A stretch of DNA of 9,391 nt from Planctomycetota bacterium (lineage in GTDB: Bacteria; Planctomycetota; Phycisphaerae; UBA1845; PWPN01): contig JACQVT010000736.1 in the NCBI GenBank assembly GCA_016209665.1, positions 1 through 9,391 of the forward strand, given 5' to 3'. The notes under the pieces were generated by a model, which had not been told where the DNA came from, searched no databases, and was given only the letters and a program-made list of their open reading frames with translations. This document shows positions 5,909 through 9,391 of the stretch, in pieces; within the stretch, counting starts at the first letter, position 1, and each line of letters begins with the position of its first letter. The position numbers were made by a program, and so were the translations under genes.

Positions 5909-5948
5909 GCCGAACAGGCCGCACGCCGCTTTTTGAGGCCGAACAGGC
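5909..5948. repeat. Pair of 11-bp direct repeats upstream of the HTH promoter
   Basis: GCCGAACAGGC occurs exactly at 5909-5919 and 5938-5948, 29 bp apart, each with GCC/GGC inverted ends. It lies between the aldehyde dehydrogenase 3' end and the HTH promoter. It might be an operator, but with two copies in GC-rich DNA this is weak. Confidence 0.25.
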
Positions 5949-6013
5949 GAAAAGGAGGCCCAACAAGGTCGGATCATGTCCCCCGACGGATACCCGACCG
6001 GCGAGCGGACGAC

Positions 6014-7498
6014 CTAATCAGGCCAGGATATCTTCTCGGTAAGCACGGAGTACAGGACCGTCTTGTTGCCGGTGTACTCGTGGATCGCCTCGTCGAGGCC
6101 GAGGTCCGTGCCGATGCCGCTCATTTTATAGCCGTTCATCGGCGTGTTGGCCCGGAACCAACCCCCGCCGTTGATCGCGATCTTGCCCGCCCGTAGCCGC
6201 CGGGCCAGACGCAGGGCCCGGCCGCCGTCGCTGGTCCACACGTTGGCCATCAGGCCATAGGGTGAATCGTTGGCCACGCGGACAGCCTCGTCCTCATCGT
6301 CGAAGCTGAGCACGCTGAGCACAGGACCGAAAACCTCCTCGCGAGCGATGGTCATCTCGGGGGTGACGCGGTCGAAGATCGTCGGTTGGTAGTACAAACC
6401 CTTGGCGAACTCCGGACCCGCGGGCCGCTGCCCGCCGATCACGAGTTCGGCCCGCTCGCCTCGGGCCTGTTCGACGTAACGTTCGATCGTCCGCAGGTGC
6501 GACTCGACGGCCACGCAGCCCAGGTGGTTGCGCTCGTCGGTGGGGTCGCCCTGCCGCAGCGCCTTGGTCTTAACGATCAGGCGGTCCATCAACTCATCGT
6601 GCTGCTTGCGGTGCACGAACAGCCGCGACGCCGCCACGCACACCTGCCCCATGCAGCAGAAGATGCCGGTCAAGGCCCCGTTGACCACGTGTTCCAGCGG
6701 GGCGTCGGGGAACACGATGTTCGGCGTCTTTCCGCCCAATTCGAGGGTAACGCTCTTGATGCCCGCCTTGGCGGATTCCATGATCTGGCGACCGGTCTCC
6801 AGCCGGCCGGTGAAACTGATTTTGTCCACGCCGGGATGGCCCGTGAGAGCGTTGCCGATCTCGGGCCCCAGGCCGTTGATCACGTTGAAAACCCCGGGCG
6901 GAAGGCCGACCTCCTCGGCCATCTCGGCCAGCATGAGGGCCGTCAGCGGGGCCAGTTCCGACGGTTTGAACACCATGCAGTTCCCGCAGGCCAGGGCGGG
7001 GCCGATCTTGATCACCGCGTTGAGCAGCGGATAGTTCCACGGCACGATCGACGCGACGACGCCCAGCGGCTCGCGAATCTGGAACATCACGCACTCGGGG
7101 TTGGTGCCGTGGCAGCGACCGGCAATCTTGTCGGCCAGGCCGCCGTAGCTCTCCAGCAGCTCGATGGCGGCCGGCACGTCGAAGCCGCGGCTGTCGCGGA
7201 TCGGCTTACCGATGTTTAGCGTGTCGGTCATCGCCAAGTCCTCGCCGTGCTTGCGTACGAGGTCAGCCAGCCGCCACAGGTAACGGCCGCGGGCCAGCGG
7301 ATCGAGCCGCGGCCACGGCCCCTCGTCGAACGCCCGCCGGGCCGCTCGCACCGCCCGGTCGACGTCATCAGCGTCGGCCAGGGCCACCCGGCCGAGTTCC
7401 TCCCCGTTGGCCGGGTTGACCACCGGCAGCGTCCTGCCGCTGGCGGAATCGGTCCATTTGCCGTCGATGTACATCTTGCCGGGCCAACTCGTTCTCAT
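6014..7498 (-). CDS. NAD-type aldehyde dehydrogenase (betaine-aldehyde dehydrogenase-like)
   Basis: This encodes 494 residues, full length for the superfamily. GGGAG (7509-7505) lies 6 nt before the ATG. It oxidises an aldehyde to the carboxylate with NAD(P)+ in the cytoplasm. Catalytic residues are all present: N155 in V-P-W-N-Y, K178 in F-K-P-S-E, general base E253 in L-E-L-G-G-K, nucleophile C287 in G-Q-V-C, and E388 in E-E-V-F-G-P. E181 of K-P-S-E corresponds to the acidic residue that favours NAD over NADP in the family. The start M-Y-I-D-G-K-W and the end G-N-K-T-V are typical of class 9/betaine-aldehyde-type enzymes, but substrate specificity cannot be assigned. Oddity: the usual F-T-G-S of the cofactor-binding turn reads F-T-G-R-L-E-T-G (229-236), with R232 in place of Ser. 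No choline or glycine-betaine genes are adjacent. It is divergent from the MFS gene. Confidence 0.93.
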   Translation of the reverse strand: MRTSWPGKMYIDGKWTDSASGRTLPVVNPANGEELGRVALADADDVDRAVRAARRAFDEGPWPRLDPLARGRYLWRLADLVRKHGEDLAMTDTLNIGKPIRDSRGFDVPAAIELLESYGGLADKIAGRCHGTNPECVMFQIREPLGVVASIVPWNYPLLNAVIKIGPALACGNCMVFKPSELAPLTALMLAEMAEEVGLPPGVFNVINGLGPEIGNALTGHPGVDKISFTGRLETGRQIMESAKAGIKSVTLELGGKTPNIVFPDAPLEHVVNGALTGIFCCMGQVCVAASRLFVHRKQHDELMDRLIVKTKALRQGDPTDERNHLGCVAVESHLRTIERYVEQARGERAELVIGGQRPAGPEFAKGLYYQPTIFDRVTPEMTIAREEVFGPVLSVLSFDDEDEAVRVANDSPYGLMANVWTSDGGRALRLARRLRAGKIAINGGGWFRANTPMNGYKMSGIGTDLGLDEAIHEYTGNKTVLYSVLTEKISWPD

Positions 7499-7544
7499 GA
7501 TGATCTCCCGAACTTGAGTACCGTGAGGCCTTTCGATGGCGGAT

Positions 7545-7574
7545 ATGCTAGCCGCGACCGGGCCGCCGGCTCAA
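7545..7574 (-). promoter_or_regulatory. Putative promoter of the aldehyde dehydrogenase gene
   Basis: On the minus strand TTGAGC (7574-7569, 4/6), an 18-bp spacer and TAGCAT (7550-7545, 4/6) predict initiation near 7538 and a ~40-nt leader containing the SD. Confidence 0.35.
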
Positions 7575-7587
7575 GCCACCCTGTGGA

Positions 7588-7631
7588 TGGCCCACGTCTT
7601 TGGCGTGTGGCCCGCGTCTTTGAGACGCGGG
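7588..7631. repeat. Tandem 20-bp repeat with perfect hairpin
   Basis: Units 7588-7607 and 7608-7627 match at 15 of 20 positions, sharing TGGCCC(A/G)CGTCTTTG. The second unit extends into a perfect 9-bp stem, CCCGCGTCT (7611-7619) with AGACGCGGG (7623-7631), around a TTG loop. The first can form a bulged equivalent (GGCCCACG with CGTGTGGCC). Confidence 0.6.
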
Positions 7632-7821
7632 GGAGCCGAAGACGATTCGCGGGCAGTTCCTGGAACGACTCTTCGACCCCCCCAGGTCCAAGAAGGACCC
7701 GGGCCACCCCTACCAGGCGCCCGCGAGGACAGACCTGGTGGCGCCGGTTTTGACAAAAGCCGCCGGTCGGGTAGAACTGCGGTGCACGTTTCGGGCCTTG
7801 GAGCCTATCCCGGTGGGGATT

Positions 7822-7872
7822 TGTGGCACCGGCGTCCCGCCGGTGCAGCACAGGCCAGACGTCTGTGCCACA
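7822..7872. repeat. 51-bp palindromic element with 8-bp terminal inverted repeats
   Basis: TGTGGCAC (7822-7829) at the left end is the exact reverse complement of GTGCCACA (7865-7872) at the right end. Inside are a perfect 9-bp hairpin GCACCGGCG/CGCCGGTGC with a 3-nt loop (7826-7846) and a second stem GCACAG/CTGTGC (7848-7853/7863-7868), which covers the 10-bp palindrome CAGACGTCTG (7856-7865). The overlapping arms allow alternative folds. The layout recalls REP-like or miniature palindromic elements; its minus-strand translation (DVWPVLHRRDAGAT) looks like spurious translations common in planctomycete genomes. Confidence 0.6.
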
Positions 7873-7920
7873 CCTACTGGAATAGATTCTTAGCAGCGAA
7901 TCCAGTGCCGGGGCACAGGC

Positions 7921-9252
7921 ATGAGCGAGGCGGAGTTCGTACCGGTAGCCGAGGACGCAGCGCCACCGCGCGCGGAGGCGGCCCGGCTGCGCGACGTGTC
8001 CGCCGACCAGTGGCGGGCGGGTGTGGCGGCGTGGCTCGGCTGGACGTTCGACGGCCTGGACATGCATCTCTACACCCTGGTGGCCCTGCCGTTTGTCGCG
8101 GAACTGCTGCACGCCTCGCTCACGGACGATGCCGTCGGGCGGTACAGTTCCTGGATTCAGGCGGCGTTCCTGTTCGGCTGGGCCCTCGGCGGCGGCCTGT
8201 TCGGGCGGGTGGGCGACCGGCTGGGCCGAACCCGGACCCTCATGCTCACCATCCTGACCTACGCGGTGTTCACGGGCTTGTCGTTCTTCGCCCAGGCCTG
8301 GTGGCACCTCTTCATCTTCCGGTTCCTGGCCGCCCTGGGCATCGGCGGCGAATGGGCGGTCGGAGCATCGCTCCTGTCCGAGACCTGGCCGCGTCGGTGG
8401 CGGCCCTGGATCGCCGGAGTCCTGCAGAGCGGCGTGAACGTCGGCGTGCTGTTCGCCAGCCTCATCTACTTCGTGTTGAGCCTGGCCGACATGCCCAACC
8501 GCAGCGTGTTCCTCGTCGGGGTCCTGCCGGCGCTGCTGGTGGTGTGGATCCGGCGGGCCGTGCCGGAGTCGGCGGAGTGGCACGCCGCTCGGCTGGCCAG
8601 CCAAACCGGGGCCGGCTCGCAACCCGTCGTCCCCGGCATCCGCGACCTTTTTCGCGGGCCGATCCGGCGGACCACAATGCTCACCATCGCCGTCTGCGCC
8701 CTGTCGCTCAACGCCCACTGGGCGTTCATGTTCTGGAGCCTGCAACATCTCCGCAATCTGCCCGACCTCCGCGGCCGGACCGACATCGGGCAACTGGTGA
8801 GCTTGGTCCTGACACTGCTCATGCTCACCGCCATCGTCGGCAACTTCCTCTGCGCGCTCCTGGCCCGGCGATGGGGCTACCGACGGGTGATCGTCCTCGG
8901 GTGTGTCTCCTACTTCGCCGTGATGGCCATCTGCTATGGTGTGCCGCGGGCCCACGGCAGCCTGTGGTGGTTCCTGGCGGCTCTGGGCACCTGTTCGGGC
9001 CTGTTCGCACTCTTCACCATGTACCTGCCCCCGCTGTTCCCCACCCTGCTGCGAACGACGGGGGCGGGCTTCTGCTACAACATCGGCCGGGTCGTGGCCG
9101 GCTTTGGGACGGTCTTCTTCGGACTCTTCTCGCAGGTCGGCGATTTCCGCCTCGCGATGTTCTACGCGAGCTTCCTCTTCATTCCCGCCGCCGGCGCCGC
9201 ATGGTTCTTGCCGGAGCTGTCCGACGAAGCCCCTGCGACCCCCCAGATCTGA
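7921..9252 (+). CDS. MFS transporter, AAHS/SHS-like (organic acid or sugar-acid class)
   Basis: This encodes 443 residues with about 12 hydrophobic segments and a hydrophilic N-terminal tail of ~30 residues, an inner-membrane secondary transporter. TM1 carries the F-D-G-L-D signature (43-47) seen in aromatic-acid, sialate and lactate:H+ symporters. Motif A is G-R-V-G-D-R-L-G-R-T-R (95-105). TM4 contains F-R-F-L-A-A-L-G-I-G-G-E-W (133-145) with R134 and E144. TM10-11 has L-P-P-L-F-P-T-L-L-R-T-T-G-A-G-F-x-Y-N-I-G-R (369-390). In that motif the usual Glu before the (L/M)FPT reads Pro (P371), which could affect coupling. The central loop (~215-250) is short. Substrate cannot be named. No clear SD precedes the ATG. 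The gene is divergent from the aldehyde dehydrogenase, so metabolic linkage is possible but unproven. Confidence 0.85.
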   Translation: MSEAEFVPVAEDAAPPRAEAARLRDVSADQWRAGVAAWLGWTFDGLDMHLYTLVALPFVAELLHASLTDDAVGRYSSWIQAAFLFGWALGGGLFGRVGDRLGRTRTLMLTILTYAVFTGLSFFAQAWWHLFIFRFLAALGIGGEWAVGASLLSETWPRRWRPWIAGVLQSGVNVGVLFASLIYFVLSLADMPNRSVFLVGVLPALLVVWIRRAVPESAEWHAARLASQTGAGSQPVVPGIRDLFRGPIRRTTMLTIAVCALSLNAHWAFMFWSLQHLRNLPDLRGRTDIGQLVSLVLTLLMLTAIVGNFLCALLARRWGYRRVIVLGCVSYFAVMAICYGVPRAHGSLWWFLAALGTCSGLFALFTMYLPPLFPTLLRTTGAGFCYNIGRVVAGFGTVFFGLFSQVGDFRLAMFYASFLFIPAAGAAWFLPELSDEAPATPQI

Positions 9253-9287
9253 GAGAGCGAAACCACCCGGTGTCCTGCCGCCCGGGC

Positions 9288-9293
9288 TATAAT
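9288..9293 (+). promoter_or_regulatory. Perfect -10 box for the HemW-like gene
   Basis: TATAAT at 9288-9293 matches consensus exactly and lies 8 nt before the ATG at 9302. No good -35 box is seen at 16-18 bp upstream and no extended TGn precedes it. Predicted initiation near 9300 would make the mRNA leaderless or almost so. Confidence 0.5.
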
Positions 9294-9301
9294 CGCGGAG
9301 C

Positions 9302-9391
9302 ATGGCGGAGACTCCGACAAGCACTGCCGCGGCCGACAACCGCCCCACCGTGGGCCTGTACGTCCACGTCCCGTTCTGCACGGTCAAGTGC
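9302..9391 (+). CDS. hemW: HemW/coproporphyrinogen oxidase-like radical SAM protein, N-terminal 30 codons
   Basis: The window ends inside this gene. Starting at ATG 9302 (stop of the MFS gene at 9252), the frame encodes a short Ala/Thr-rich N-terminus. It is followed by G-L-Y-V-H-V-P-F-C-T-V-K-C (18-30), the hallmark start of the HemN/HemW family, with the first two cysteines (C26, C30) of the CX3CX2C [4Fe-4S] motif. HemW is a heme chaperone-like radical SAM protein; HemN-type enzymes oxidise coproporphyrinogen III anaerobically, and 30 residues cannot separate them. The short N-terminus (17 residues before GLYVH) favours HemW. GGAG (9297-9300) is only 1 nt from the ATG, too close to act as a normal SD. 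Confidence 0.85.
   Translation, partial: MAETPTSTAAADNRPTVGLYVHVPFCTVKC

Larger units (their letters stand above)
7499..7920. other. 422-bp divergent intergenic region rich in hairpins, no gene
   Basis: No credible coding sequence is seen; frames crossing it are open only because of base composition. From left to right it holds the aldehyde dehydrogenase leader and promoter, a tandem 20-bp repeat with a 9-bp hairpin (7588-7631), and a hairpin at 7681-7703 (CCCaGGTCC/GGACCcGGG, 5-nt loop, one mismatch). Then come an ACCAGG/CCTGGT inverted repeat (7712-7717/7734-7739), the 51-bp palindromic element (7822-7872), and a GTGCC-GG-GGCAC mini-hairpin (7905-7916) just before the MFS start. No strong promoter for the MFS gene could be picked. 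Confidence 0.7.

Noticed and set aside
7495..9387. 630-aa open frame on the minus strand opposite the MFS gene and intergenic region
   Set aside because: It is rich in Gly, Glu, Gln, Pro and Arg, has no recognisable domain and crosses several hairpin repeats. It is open because of GC bias; the MFS reading is unequivocal.
1..9391. CRISPR array, integrase or transposase
   Set aside because: No regularly spaced repeats with unique spacers and no recombinase motifs were found in either strand's readable frames.

Overview
The window is a GC-rich bacterial chromosome segment carrying single-copy housekeeping and accessory genes, mostly separate transcription units. No phage, integrase, transposase or CRISPR array is visible. 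High GC, a signal peptide followed by TTQPA, sparse Shine-Dalgarno (SD) sites and several dispersed palindromic intergenic elements together suggest a planctomycete-like organism, perhaps Phycisphaerae or a relative. This placement is inference from sequence style; no rRNA is present to confirm it.

Layout from left to right. (1) 2-1132: 3' part of a DUF4139-type protein. (2) 1133-1336: palindromic repeat of the SPERKRAGC/LACARGS type, then a promoter and leader hairpin. (3) 1337-2791: orphan B12-binding radical SAM enzyme. Its last ~35 bp are repeated 67 bp downstream, on the far side of a perfect hairpin. (4) 2977-3942: exported LPP20/FlgP-like protein. (5) 4186-5005: overlapping gene pair, a 92-aa protein and an AbiEii/MNT-like nucleotidyltransferase, resembling a toxin-antitoxin module. 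(6) 5087-5160 (-): tRNA-Cys(GCA). (7) 5320-5760 (-): helix-turn-helix (HTH) regulator with a coiled-coil N-terminus. (8) 6014-7498 (-): NAD-type aldehyde dehydrogenase. (9) 7499-7920: divergent intergenic region packed with hairpins and short repeats, including a 51-bp element bounded by 8-bp inverted repeats. (10) 7921-9252: major facilitator superfamily (MFS) transporter. (11) 9302 to the right edge: first 30 codons of a HemW-like radical SAM protein behind a perfect TATAAT.

How the genes work together: little obvious operon structure is seen. The only tight coupling is the 4186-4464/4436-5005 pair. The aldehyde dehydrogenase and MFS genes are divergent and could share a metabolic theme, such as uptake and oxidation of an organic compound, but this is speculation. 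Two different radical SAM proteins occur, but nothing links them. The least explained items are the duplicated 3' tail of the B12-radical SAM gene, the orphan enzyme itself, the overlapping nucleotidyltransferase pair and the hairpin-rich divergent intergenic region.
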